From contig SFNY01000048.1 of the NCBI GenBank assembly GCA_004554085.1, positions 1 through 51,719 on the forward strand: a DNA stretch of 51,719 bases, given 5' to 3'. A program made the translations under genes and the position numbers. Below the pieces are notes generated by a model that saw nothing but the letters and a program-made list of their open reading frames with translations, had not been told where the DNA came from and made no database searches. The stretch is from Clostridiales bacterium. GTDB taxonomy: Bacteria; Bacillota; Clostridia; Christensenellales; Aristaeellaceae. The stretch's first letter is position 1; the number at the start of each line of letters is the position of its first letter. Shown here one piece after another: positions 17,520-26,047 of this stretch.

Positions 17520-18926
17520 ATGGAACAGAAAACCAACAGCTTTCTGGAGACCCAGCCCATCGGCGCGCTGATGCGCAAGTATGCGATTCCCTGCGTCATT
17601 TCGCTGCTGGTGGCTGCGCTTTACAACATCGTCGACCAGATCTTTATCGCAAACGCGAGCTATCTGGGCTCCTACGGCAACGCAGCAAACACCGTGGTGT
17701 TCCCGCTGACCGTGGTGGCGCTGGCCATCGCGGTGATGATCGGCGACGGCTGCTGCGCCTTCGTCAGCATCTGCCTGGGCGCAAACCGCAAGGACGACGC
17801 CCACCGCAGCATCGGCAACGCCGTGGTCATCTGCATCGCCAGCAGCGTGGCGCTCACCGCCGTCTATCTGATCTTCCAGAGCGGCATCCTGACCATGTTC
17901 GGCGGCCGCGTCAACGAGGAGACCTTCGTCCAGGCCAAGGAATACTTCACCTGGATCACCATCGGCGTGCCCTTCTACATGTTCGGCCAGGCACTGAACC
18001 CCATCATCCGCTCGGACGGCAGTCCGAAGTTCGCCATGGCCAGCACCCTCGCCGGCGCAGCCGTGAACATCGTGCTGGATCCCCTGTTCATCTACGGCTT
18101 CCACTGGGGCATGATGGGCGCCGCCCTGGCCACCATCCTCGGCCAGATCCTCACCGCAGCACTGGCCGTGTGGTATCTGCTCCACCTGAAGTCCGTCAAG
18201 CTGGAGAAGGGCAGCTTCCAGCTCTCCGCCCGCCTGATCCGCCGCTTCCTGGCGCTGGGCATTTGCAGCTTCCTGGCGCAGATCTCCCTGGTCGCCGCCA
18301 TGGCCGCCATCAACAACATGGTGCAGAAGTACGGCATGCGGGACGAAATCTTCGGTCAGGAGCAGTACGCCCAGATCCCCATGGCGGTGGTCGGCATCGT
18401 CATGAAGTTCTTCCAGATCGTCATCTCCATCTCCATCGGCACGGCTGCGGGCTGCATTCCCATCGTCGGCTACAACGTAGGCGCAAAGCGCAACGACCGC
18501 GCGCTGTCCCTGTTCCGGAAGCTGCTGATCTGCGAATTCATCGTGGGCGCGATCGCGCTGGTCATCGTGGAGTTCTTCCCCCGCGGACTGATCTCCATCT
18601 TCGGCGCGGCCAACGAGAGCCCCTACTACACCACCTTCGCCGTGCGCGCCTTCCGCATCTACCTGTGCCTGATGCCCCTGGCCTGCGTGAACAAGGCCAC
18701 CTTCATCTACCTGCAGTCCCTGGGCAAGGCCATGCTCTCCACGCTGCTGTCCATGGTGCGTGAGGTGGTGTTCGGCGTGGGCTTCGCACTGCTGCTTCCC
18801 CTGTTCTTCGGCCTCGACGGCGTGCTCTACTCCATGCCGGTCTCCGACATGCTGACCTTCGTGATCTCCGTCATCGCCATCGTATCCACCGTGCGGACGC
18901 TGAAGAAAACACCCGCAGCAGAATGA
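17520..18926 (+). CDS. MATE family multidrug/cation efflux transporter
   Basis: Encodes 468 residues with about twelve hydrophobic segments. Two MatE repeats are visible, each beginning with the PI-G-LM-KYAIPCVISLL type segment and a YNIVDQIFIA motif, typical of the NorM/DinF superfamily. It probably exports cationic compounds or drugs in exchange for Na+ or H+; the substrate is unknown. The ATG has AGGAGGAG upstream and follows an extended -10 promoter. It is a single-gene unit ending at a strong hairpin. Confidence 0.9.
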   Translation: MEQKTNSFLETQPIGALMRKYAIPCVISLLVAALYNIVDQIFIANASYLGSYGNAANTVVFPLTVVALAIAVMIGDGCCAFVSICLGANRKDDAHRSIGNAVVICIASSVALTAVYLIFQSGILTMFGGRVNEETFVQAKEYFTWITIGVPFYMFGQALNPIIRSDGSPKFAMASTLAGAAVNIVLDPLFIYGFHWGMMGAALATILGQILTAALAVWYLLHLKSVKLEKGSFQLSARLIRRFLALGICSFLAQISLVAAMAAINNMVQKYGMRDEIFGQEQYAQIPMAVVGIVMKFFQIVISISIGTAAGCIPIVGYNVGAKRNDRALSLFRKLLICEFIVGAIALVIVEFFPRGLISIFGAANESPYYTTFAVRAFRIYLCLMPLACVNKATFIYLQSLGKAMLSTLLSMVREVVFGVGFALLLPLFFGLDGVLYSMPVSDMLTFVISVIAIVSTVRTLKKTPAAE

Positions 18927-18948
18927 CGGCCTGCATGAAAACAAAAAT

Positions 18949-18983
18949 GGAACGTCCGGGTTTTTCCGGGCGTTCCGTTTTTT
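18949..18983. terminator. Bidirectional terminator
   Basis: Stem GGAACGTCCGG/CCGGGCGTTCC with a T-rich loop, followed by GTTTTTT on the plus strand and by ATTTTTG on the minus strand. It serves the MATE gene and the convergent SGNH/PQ-loop operon. Confidence 0.88.
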
Positions 18984-19000
18984 ACACAATTTATGTCAAA

Positions 19001-19536
19001 TCAGAAGCCGTAGGCCTGCATGGCCTCGGAGAAGGACATCCTTCCCTCGCGCATGTAGTGGGTCAGCTCGCTGAACAGGCGCACGCGGGGCTTTTCAAAC
19101 TGGAAGATGTCCGCCACGTCCACATAGCAGCTGCAAGGTTCAGCTTCTCGGCTTCCGGCTTCGCGGAGAGCACGGGGATGATGTACACCGCTCTCTTGCC
19201 GCCCTCGTGGGTCTTCTGAATCAGCTGCTCATACTCGGCGATGAAGCGGTCCAGGTCGAAGTCCGGACGGGCCATGTCGGTCTCGCCGAAGTTCAGGAAC
19301 ACCTTGTGGGGGTGCAGCTCGTACACGCACTCGTCCAGCAGATCGAAGGCGTCCTCCAGGGTGGCCTCCTCCACGCTGCGATTGCACACGGAGATGTTCA
19401 GGCCGAAGTCCTGCACCAGCTCCGCCACGGGCAGCTCAGAGAAGCTCTGGGTTCCAAAGATCACGGAGCCTGCGCTCCCGGTGATGGCGTTGACCTCGCG
19501 ATAGGCTTCCTTCTGTTCCAGAATTGCCGCGTTCAT
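19001..19536 (-). pseudogene. SGNH/GDSL-type hydrolase, frameshifted near the 3' end
   Basis: The first 140 codons read as an SGNH hydrolase-like protein (FGTQSFSELPVAEL, KVFLNFGETDMARPDFDLD, YIIPVLSAKPEAEKLNLA). At about 19130 the frame turns into an unrelated tail ending at 19063. The adjacent frame continues with the expected ending CYVDVADIFQFEKPRVRL then FSELTHYMREGRM, stopping at 19001. A loss of one base, or of a short segment not divisible by three, explains this. The site is a GCAGCTGC palindrome. It lies 18 nt after the PQ-loop gene with GGGAG upstream, so it was the second gene of that operon. A sequencing or assembly error is possible. Confidence 0.7.
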
Positions 19537-19554
19537 TTTTCTCTGCTCCCTTCC

Positions 19555-19857
19555 TCAGTGGCTGTGGGCATGGGCGCCGGCGCGCATGCCGCCGTGCAGG
19601 TCATAGTTGCGGTTGATGAAGTAGACCACCACGTTCATGGAGACCACGAACAGATTGAAGAAGTAGATCACCAGCACGTAGCTGTAATTGTGGTTGATGA
19701 TCTTGGAGCTGATGCCCGCGATGTAGCCGGTGATGATCAGCAGGATGAAGGGCAGGCTCATGGACTTCGCGGTGTGGGCCTTGATGTTCTTCACCACGGA
19801 CACCGGCCAGGACAGGCCAAAGCAGATCAGCATAATGGACTCAAGTACTTCGCTCAT
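19555..19857 (-). CDS. Small PQ-loop/SemiSWEET-like membrane protein with His-rich tail
   Basis: Encodes 100 residues with three hydrophobic segments. The first helix carries FGLSWPVSVVKNIKA, followed by TAKSMSLPFILLIITGY and GISSKI. This resembles the PQ-loop/SemiSWEET arrangement, which works as a dimeric small-molecule transporter, but the family assignment is from memory. The end is histidine-rich (GAHAHSH). It is divergent from a LysR regulator and starts an operon with the broken SGNH hydrolase, so LysR control is likely. GGGAG is 10 nt before the ATG. Confidence 0.72.
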   Translation of the reverse strand: MSEVLESIMLICFGLSWPVSVVKNIKAHTAKSMSLPFILLIITGYIAGISSKIINHNYSYVLVIYFFNLFVVSMNVVVYFINRNYDLHGGMRAGAHAHSH

Positions 19858-19905
19858 TTTTTCTTACTCCCTTTTTGTTTTTTCCCTTGCTTTCTTACGT
19901 GTGAT

Positions 19906-19940
19906 AGTATATCATAAATTCTAGAAATGTATAATATCAA
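19906..19940. promoter_or_regulatory. Candidate LysR operator / divergent promoter region
   Basis: The AT-rich 129-bp divergent spacer contains a TTCTAGAA core flanked by imperfect ATA and TAT half-sites, of the type LysR regulators bind. Upstream of the PQ-loop gene there is a minus-strand TATACT (19906-19911) but no clear -35. No perfect operator was found. Confidence 0.35.
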
Positions 19941-19986
19941 AAATGAATCGTAATCATAGTTTTAAACCTATGTATGGAGGATTTGC

Positions 19987-20877
19987 ATGGAACTGTTGCA
20001 GTTGCGTTACTTCCTGGAGGTTGCCCGCACCCAGCACATCACCCGCAGCGCGGAGCGGCTGCACATCGCCCAGCCGTCGCTGTCCCAGTCCATCAAGCGG
20101 CTGGAGGCGGAGCTGGGGGTAAAGCTGTTCGCCACACGGGGGCGCAACATCGTGCTGACGGAATACGGCAAATTTCTCAAGGAGAAGCTGGAGCCGCTGA
20201 TGCAGCGCCTGGACGCGCTGCCGGGGCAGCTACAGGCGATGGCCGACCCGGAGCAGACCACCATCTGCCTGCACGTGACGGCGGCGTCGCTGATCGTGAC
20301 GGAGGCCATCATCGAATACCGCCGCATGCACGAGAAGGTGAACTTCCGCTTCCTGCTGGGCGATGAGGCCCACATGTACGATGTGAGCATCGAGGCCGAG
20401 AACAGCCTGCGGCCCCAGACGATGGCCCAGGAGAACTGCTTCACCTGCCGGGAGAAGATCTATCTGGCGGTGCCGAACGTGGAGCGCCTGCGCAAGCTGA
20501 ACTACGTCTCCCTCTACGACTTCCGGGACGCGAACTTCATCAGCCTGAGCGCCAACAAGCAGTTTCGCCAGATCTGCGACCGCTTTTGCAGCGAGGCCGG
20601 CTTCACGCCCCGCATCACCTTCGAGAGCGACAGCCCGGACACCGTGCGCAACATGATCGCCGCCCACATGGGTGTGGGCTTCTGGCCCGCGTTCAGCTGG
20701 GGGAAACTGAAGCAGGGCGACATGAAGCTGCTGGAGATCGCCGATCCCCCCTGCCGCCGCAGCATCGTGATCCGCCTGCAGCGCAACCGCATGGATTCCC
20801 GGGTGGTGGAGGACTTCTTTTCCTTCCTGGGCGACTTCTTCATGGCGCGAATGTCCGAGGCCTACGGCGTGCTGTAA
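19987..20877 (+). CDS. LysR family transcriptional regulator
   Basis: Encodes 296 residues. The winged helix-turn-helix is classic: MELLQLRYFLEVARTQHI, then TRSAERLHIAQPSLSQSIK and RLEAELGVKLFATRGR. The effector domain (about residues 90-290) contains the usual DTVRNMIAAHMGVGFWPA segment. GGAGG lies upstream of the ATG. It is divergent from the PQ-loop/SGNH operon, the normal position for a regulator of its neighbour; the inducer is unknown. It ends at a hairpin shared with the convergent MarR-TauE operon. Confidence 0.92.
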   Translation: MELLQLRYFLEVARTQHITRSAERLHIAQPSLSQSIKRLEAELGVKLFATRGRNIVLTEYGKFLKEKLEPLMQRLDALPGQLQAMADPEQTTICLHVTAASLIVTEAIIEYRRMHEKVNFRFLLGDEAHMYDVSIEAENSLRPQTMAQENCFTCREKIYLAVPNVERLRKLNYVSLYDFRDANFISLSANKQFRQICDRFCSEAGFTPRITFESDSPDTVRNMIAAHMGVGFWPAFSWGKLKQGDMKLLEIADPPCRRSIVIRLQRNRMDSRVVEDFFSFLGDFFMARMSEAYGVL

Positions 20878-20900
20878 AGCCGCATTTGCCGAACAAAAAT

Positions 20901-20930
20901 GGAGCCGCCCCGCAGGACAGCTCCGTTTTT
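20901..20930. terminator. Shared terminator between lysR and tauE
   Basis: Interrupted stem GGAGC-CG-CCCC/GGA-CA-GCTCC flanked by GTTTTT on the plus side and ATTTTTG on the minus side, between convergent genes. Confidence 0.7.
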
Positions 20931-20938
20931 CATATGGA

Positions 20939-21686
20939 TTATGACAGATAATTTACTGCAAGGATCGCCACACCCAGCACCACCAGCACCGCGCCGGTGG
21001 CTCGATTCAGCGTAGCGGGCCTGGCCTTGTTGGCGAAGCGTGCGGCGATGCGCGCCCACAGCAGCGTGCTCAGCACGCAGAACACCAGTGCCCACACGTC
21101 CGGCGCGCCGCCGATGGCGAAGTGACTCAGTGAACCCAGCAGCGCCGTGAAGGTCATGATGAACACGCTGGTGCCCACGGCGGTCTTGAGCTCGTAGCCC
21201 AGCACGCTGGTGAGGATCAGCAGCATCATCATGCCGCCGCCCGCGCCCACGAAGCCGCAGATGAAGCCGATGGCGCTTCCTGGCCGACACCGCCTGCATG
21301 CTCTCCCTGGTGGTCATCACGGGCCTGACGATGAACTTCACGCCCAGCAGCAGCGTCATGAACATGGAAAAGCTGCCCATGGTGCTGTTGGGCATGCGGC
21401 TGGCCACCCAGCTGCCCACCAGCGTGAACGCCAGCACGCTGACCATCATGGTCACGCCGTTCTTCACGTCCAGATTTTTGTTTTTGCCGTAGGTGTAGGC
21501 GCTGATCGCGCTGGCCAGCACATCGCTGGCGAGGGCGATGCCCACCGCGTCGTAGGCGTCCATGTGCAGGAAGGTGATCAGCATCGGACTGATGACCGCC
21601 GCAGCGCTCATGCCCGCGAAGCCCGTGCCCAGGCCCGCGCCGATGCCCGCAACAAAACAGATCACAAATTTGTACAGCAGATTCAC
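20939..21686 (-). pseudogene. TauE/SafE family membrane permease, frameshifted
   Basis: The 5' part (GTG start 4 nt after the MarR stop) encodes a TauE/SafE N-terminal half: GIGAGLGTGFAGMSAAAVI, transmembrane helices, then KFIVRPVMTTRESMQAV. Near 21280 the frame switches; the second half continues in another frame as SAIGFICGFVGAGGGMMM with more helices, ending AVLVVLGVAILAVNYLS. The family is a single continuous protein of about 250 residues that transports anions such as sulfite or sulfonates. A 1-nt gain, or loss of a short segment near GGAAGCGC, breaks it. It is translationally coupled to marR. Confidence 0.78.
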
Positions 21687-21690
21687 GTTT

Positions 21691-22128
21691 TCAGTCTTCT
21701 CCCTTCTTCATCTGCGCCCAGGCGTTGTCGGAGATCCGCGAAAGATAGCTGCGGAACAGCTCCTTCTCCACCTCGCTGAAGCCCTCCAGCAGCGCCGCGA
21801 GGCAGCGCACCCGGGCTTGCCGCCCCGCGTCCACCGCCGATTGCGCGCACTCCAGCAGATGCAGGTGGATCGTGCGCCGGTTGTCCCCGGCGTAGCGGCG
21901 CTCCAGATAGCCACGCTGCTCCAGCGATTTCACCGACTGCGATACGTGGGCCTTGGAGATGCAGCGCCGCTCCACGATGTCCGTGGCCGTGTCATACTGC
22001 GGATTGTTCGCCAGAAACAGCAGGATTTCCAGCTCTACCCGCGCCAGGCCGCATGCACGGCTCGCCGCATCCATCTGCGTGCTGTACAGCGAGCGCATCG
22101 CCGTCATGTCATCCCAGAAGCTTCGCAT
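21691..22128 (-). CDS. MarR family transcriptional regulator
   Basis: Encodes 145 residues. The winged helix reads LARVELEILLFLANNPQYDT, with recognition helix segment CISKAHVSQSVKSLEQRG and the wing YLERRYAGDNRRTIHLHL, typical of MarR proteins. The ATG was selected over an upstream TTG because GGAGGTG precedes it. It probably represses itself and the downstream TauE permease gene by binding the palindromes between its promoter and start. The ligand is unknown. Confidence 0.9.
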   Translation of the reverse strand: MRSFWDDMTAMRSLYSTQMDAASRACGLARVELEILLFLANNPQYDTATDIVERRCISKAHVSQSVKSLEQRGYLERRYAGDNRRTIHLHLLECAQSAVDAGRQARVRCLAALLEGFSEVEKELFRSYLSRISDNAWAQMKKGED

Positions 22129-22146
22129 TTTGGGCACCTCCAATTT

Positions 22147-22176
22147 GGTTCGTTTTTGAACCGTTCGTTATCGAAC
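22147..22176. promoter_or_regulatory. Tandem palindromic operators for MarR
   Basis: Two adjacent inverted repeats: GGTTC-N6-GAACC (22147-22162) and GTTCG-N4-CGAAC (22163-22176). They lie just downstream of the -10 hexamer of the marR promoter, where bound repressor would block transcription. The assignment to this MarR is inference from position. Confidence 0.72.
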
Positions 22177-22179
22177 TAT

Positions 22180-22207
22180 ATTATACGCATCCGAATGCGA
22201 ATTGCAA
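22180..22207 (-). promoter_or_regulatory. Promoter of marR-tauE
   Basis: Minus-strand TTGCAA (22202-22207), 16 bp, TATAAT (22180-22185), immediately upstream of the two palindromes. Confidence 0.8.
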
Positions 22208-22242
22208 GCGCGGCGCGCGTTAATTCTTGTCGAAGGGCGCGC

Positions 22243-22292
22243 AAAAAGCGGGGCTGTCTCAAAACCGTATTGTCGCTTTGAGACAGCTCCGC
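22243..22292 (-). terminator. Terminator of the polA-to-beta-lactamase-like operon
   Basis: 16-bp stem GCGGAGCTGTCTCAAA/TTTTGAGACAGCCCCGC on the minus strand followed by TTTTTGCG. It lies about 50 nt after the beta-lactamase-like stop. Confidence 0.9.
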
Positions 22293-22344
22293 GATTGTTT
22301 TGCGGCGGGGTGAAGGCAGCCCGCCCTACGTTTGAATGGGATAC

Positions 22345-23106
<762 letters not shown>

Positions 23107-23128
23107 TGGTTTCACCTCTGTTCGTATC

Positions 23129-24823
23129 CTATTTTGTCATGAATTCAATGCCATTCAGGGTGTTCTCCGCGCGGATGCCGCTCAGGCCCGCCAGCGAGCG
23201 GGTGGAGAGCACCGTACCCGTGCGGAACAGCATGCCCAGCACCGGCAGGCGATCCACGATGTTCATCTGAATCTGGCTGTAGATGGACTTCAGCTCCGCC
23301 TCGGTGGAGGCGGTGGAGACCTGCGTCAGCAGGTTCTGCATCTCCTCGTTGCCGTAGTTGTTCAGATTGATGCTGCCGCCGCTGCGGAACATCTGGGAGA
23401 GGTCGGGCACCTCGCTGAGGTTCACGCCCACCAGGGCGATGTCGTAGTCATGTCCCCGGATGTAGCGCAGCGTGCGCTCCCGTCCGCGAACCTCGATGTT
23501 CACCTTGATGCCCACCTTGCCCAGATAGTCCGCGATCATGTCGCAGGCGTTCTCTCGGATGGAGTTGGTGGGCTCGTTGTAGGTGACCAGGCGCAGCTCC
23601 AGATCCTTCAGAATCACGCCGTCCACCTGGTTCAGAATGCCGTCGCCGGTGAGATCCTGCCAGCCGCAGCTCTGCAGGAGCTGAAGCGCGCGCTCCGGGC
23701 TGTAATAGAACACGGCGCTCTGGCTCTCGTACAGCCAGGAGCCGGGGTTCACCGGCACCTCGCACTGGATGCCCATGCCCAGATAGGCGTTGGAGGCCAG
23801 CGCGGCGCGGTCGATGGCGTACATCACCGCCTGACGCATGCGCACGTCGCTCATCACGGAGTTTTCGCTCAGGTTCGGCACCAGCATCTCGTAGGTGTTG
23901 GTCACGTAGTCCATGCTGGTGTACTCCGAGAGGTTGCGGCTGAAGGAGGCGTTGCTGCTCTGGGTGCAGAGCAGGTTGATCTGCCGGGTCTTGAGCGCCT
24001 CCAGCGCGTCGCCGGAATCGGCGTAGTTCACCGCCGCGATGCTGTGGATCCCGGGATCGTTCTTCCACCACAGGGGATTGGCCTCCAGGCGCAGCCCCAC
24101 GCCGTAGACGAATTGGGTGTACCAGTAGGGGCCGGTGCCGCGCGGCATGCTCTCGTTGATGGTGGACTGCTGCACCACCGGGAAGGTCATGGCGTAGAGG
24201 GTCACGTAGCCCGAATACTTGGCCTGCACCGTGAGGGTGCGCGTGTCGGTGGCCTCCATGCTCTCGACCAGCGAGAGCCGGCCGTAGTAGGGGTTCGACT
24301 CCCCGGCGTTCAGGAACATCTGGTAGCTCAGCACCACGTCCGAGGCCGTGAGCGGCGCGCCGTTGTGGAACACGATGCCGTCGCGCAGCTTGAACGTCCA
24401 GGTCTTGCCGTCCACCGTCCAGCTGTCCGCCAGCAGCGGGCTGGGCTTGAAATCGTCGTCCAGCTCCACCACGGATTCAAACACCAGCTGGTTCAGGCTC
24501 ACCAGATCGCGCTCGCTACAGAGGAAGGGGTTGATCTGCTGGCTGTCGGTGGAGGCCACGTAGCCGACCCGCAGGTCGGCCTCCATGTCGACGCCGGAGT
24601 AGGCGTTCAGCTCCGCCGCCGCTTCCTGCTGGACGGTATTGTCCGTGAATTCGTCCGTGAAGCCGTCCTCCACCGGAACCGCCTCCGCCGCCGAATCGTC
24701 CACGATCCAGGGGTTCGGTTCCTCGGCCAGCGCCGCACCGCAGAGCGCCACGCACAGCACAATCAGCAGCGCAAAACTGCGCTCAGGCCGCAAGATTTGC
24801 ATAAAGTTGCGTATATTTTTCAT
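23129..24823 (-). CDS. ABC transporter family 5 (peptide-type) solute-binding protein
   Basis: Encodes 564 residues. It has a signal peptide (hydrophobic LLIVLCVALCGAALA, cleavage likely before EEPNP) and no convincing lipobox, unusual for a Gram-positive binding protein. The mature part is SBP_bac_5: PSPLLADSWTVDGKTWTFKL, RDGIVFHNGAPLTASDVV, VRMRQAVMYAIDRAALA, and a C-terminal EVPDLSQMFRSGG region. The family binds oligopeptides, nickel or other solutes. No permease or ATPase gene is nearby, so it is an orphan component. It starts within the last 41 nt of the lytic transglycosylase gene with GGAG 5 nt upstream. Confidence 0.9.
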   Translation of the reverse strand: MKNIRNFMQILRPERSFALLIVLCVALCGAALAEEPNPWIVDDSAAEAVPVEDGFTDEFTDNTVQQEAAAELNAYSGVDMEADLRVGYVASTDSQQINPFLCSERDLVSLNQLVFESVVELDDDFKPSPLLADSWTVDGKTWTFKLRDGIVFHNGAPLTASDVVLSYQMFLNAGESNPYYGRLSLVESMEATDTRTLTVQAKYSGYVTLYAMTFPVVQQSTINESMPRGTGPYWYTQFVYGVGLRLEANPLWWKNDPGIHSIAAVNYADSGDALEALKTRQINLLCTQSSNASFSRNLSEYTSMDYVTNTYEMLVPNLSENSVMSDVRMRQAVMYAIDRAALASNAYLGMGIQCEVPVNPGSWLYESQSAVFYYSPERALQLLQSCGWQDLTGDGILNQVDGVILKDLELRLVTYNEPTNSIRENACDMIADYLGKVGIKVNIEVRGRERTLRYIRGHDYDIALVGVNLSEVPDLSQMFRSGGSINLNNYGNEEMQNLLTQVSTASTEAELKSIYSQIQMNIVDRLPVLGMLFRTGTVLSTRSLAGLSGIRAENTLNGIEFMTK

Positions 24824-25406
24824 AGTACTCCAATACTCTTCCCACGTATGTATTCGCCCGGGGGCCGCCGATGATGTTCAGCGTCCTTCCGTCCGAGCTG
24901 TATTCGGGGTCCTTCAGCCAGCCGTCCACCGTGCCCTGGCCGGAGTGGTACGCCGCCGTGCTGCAGGTCTTGTCGCCATCGTAGCGCCTGAGCAGGTAGC
25001 CCAGATACCAGCAGCCGTAGCGGATGTTCGTCTCCGGGTCGAACAGACAGCCCTCCACATAGGTCTCGTCAAATTTCCCGGCGATCCATTCCCCGGTCTC
25101 CGGCATGATCTGCATCAGGCCCTGTGCGTTGACGCTGGACACCGCCTGGGGATTGTAGCTGGATTCCGCCAGGATCACCGCCGCCACGTAGGCCGGCTCC
25201 AGGCCCTCCGCTGCCGCGCGGCTGCAGATGAGGTCGGTGTACTCCATGGGATAGACCGGCCCGGTTCGCTCCGCGAGGCGATCCATCAGCACCGCCGTGC
25301 CCAGGCCCACCAGCGCCAGCACCAGCACCGCGACGCCGACGGCCTTGTAGAGCCTGGCCTTCCGCCGCGCGCGCTGCGAACGCCTTCGCCGCTTGTTTTG
25401 TGTCAT
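24783..25406 (-). CDS. Lytic transglycosylase with one N-terminal membrane anchor
   Basis: Encodes 207 residues. A very basic N-terminus (RRRRSQRARRKAR) precedes one transmembrane helix (about residues 20-42), then an SLT domain with the catalytic Glu in AVILAESSYNP, followed by SSVNAQGLMQIMPETGEW, NIRYGCWYLGYLL and a TAAYHSGQG motif. It cleaves peptidoglycan glycan strands non-hydrolytically at the outer membrane face. It lies 23 nt after coaE and overlaps the next gene, so it belongs to the polA operon. Confidence 0.92.
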   Translation of the reverse strand: MTQNKRRRRSQRARRKARLYKAVGVAVLVLALVGLGTAVLMDRLAERTGPVYPMEYTDLICSRAAAEGLEPAYVAAVILAESSYNPQAVSSVNAQGLMQIMPETGEWIAGKFDETYVEGCLFDPETNIRYGCWYLGYLLRRYDGDKTCSTAAYHSGQGTVDGWLKDPEYSSDGRTLNIIGGPRANTYVGRVLEYYEKYTQLYANLAA

Positions 25407-25429
25407 GTTCCGCTTTTATCCTCCGTAGT

Positions 25430-26047
25430 CTATCCAATGCGGCGCAGGAGCTGTGTATACAGCTGATTCAGCTCCGCCTGGGTTCTTTCCATGGGCCGGT
25501 CGCTGTTGATGACCTTGTTTGCCCGGGCGTTGCGCTCCGCCATGGGCAGCTGATTGGCGATGCGCGCCTGGGCCTGCTCCGTGGTCAGGCCGTCCCGCAC
25601 GCGCACGCGCTCCAGCTGCACCTCCGGGGGCACGCTCATCGTCCAGGTCTCGTCGCAGAGCACGTCCATGCCCGTCTCAAACAGCAGCGGCACGTCCAGT
25701 ATGGTCACAGGAATGCCCGCCGCACTGGCCGCCGCGATCTCATCCATCGCCTGCCGCTGCACCAGTGGGTGAATCACGCCCTCCAGCGCGCGCTTGCTGG
25801 CCACGTCATGGAACACGAGGTCGCCCAGCGCACGGCGGTTCAGACTGCCGTCGTCGTTGAAGATTCCGTCGCCGAAGATGCGGCGAAGCTCCGGAAGCGC
25901 TTTTCCGCCCTCCGCCGTGAGACTCCGGGAGATCGCGTCCGCATCGATGTGCTTCGCGCCCAGGCTGCACAGATATCGCGCCGCCTCGCTCTTGCCGCAG
26001 CCGATGCCGCCGGTCAATCCCACCACATAGGTCTTATTTGCAGGCAC
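25430..26047 (-). CDS. coaE: Dephospho-CoA kinase
   Basis: Encodes 205 residues. It phosphorylates the 3' hydroxyl of dephospho-CoA, the last step of coenzyme A synthesis. The P-loop is GLTGGIGCGKSEAARYL; HIDADAISRSL and VLDVPLLFETG are the family's substrate-binding motifs. The GTG start overlaps the polA stop by 14 nt and has GGAGGCGAC upstream. PolA-coaE adjacency is common in Firmicutes. Confidence 0.95.
   Translation of the reverse strand: MPANKTYVVGLTGGIGCGKSEAARYLCSLGAKHIDADAISRSLTAEGGKALPELRRIFGDGIFNDDGSLNRRALGDLVFHDVASKRALEGVIHPLVQRQAMDEIAAASAAGIPVTILDVPLLFETGMDVLCDETWTMSVPPEVQLERVRVRDGLTTEQAQARIANQLPMAERNARANKVINSDRPMERTQAELNQLYTQLLRRIG

Noticed and set aside
19001..22292. Genomic island or insertion sequence as cause of the two broken genes
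   Set aside because: No transposase, terminal inverted repeats, target duplications, tRNA or compositional shift seen.
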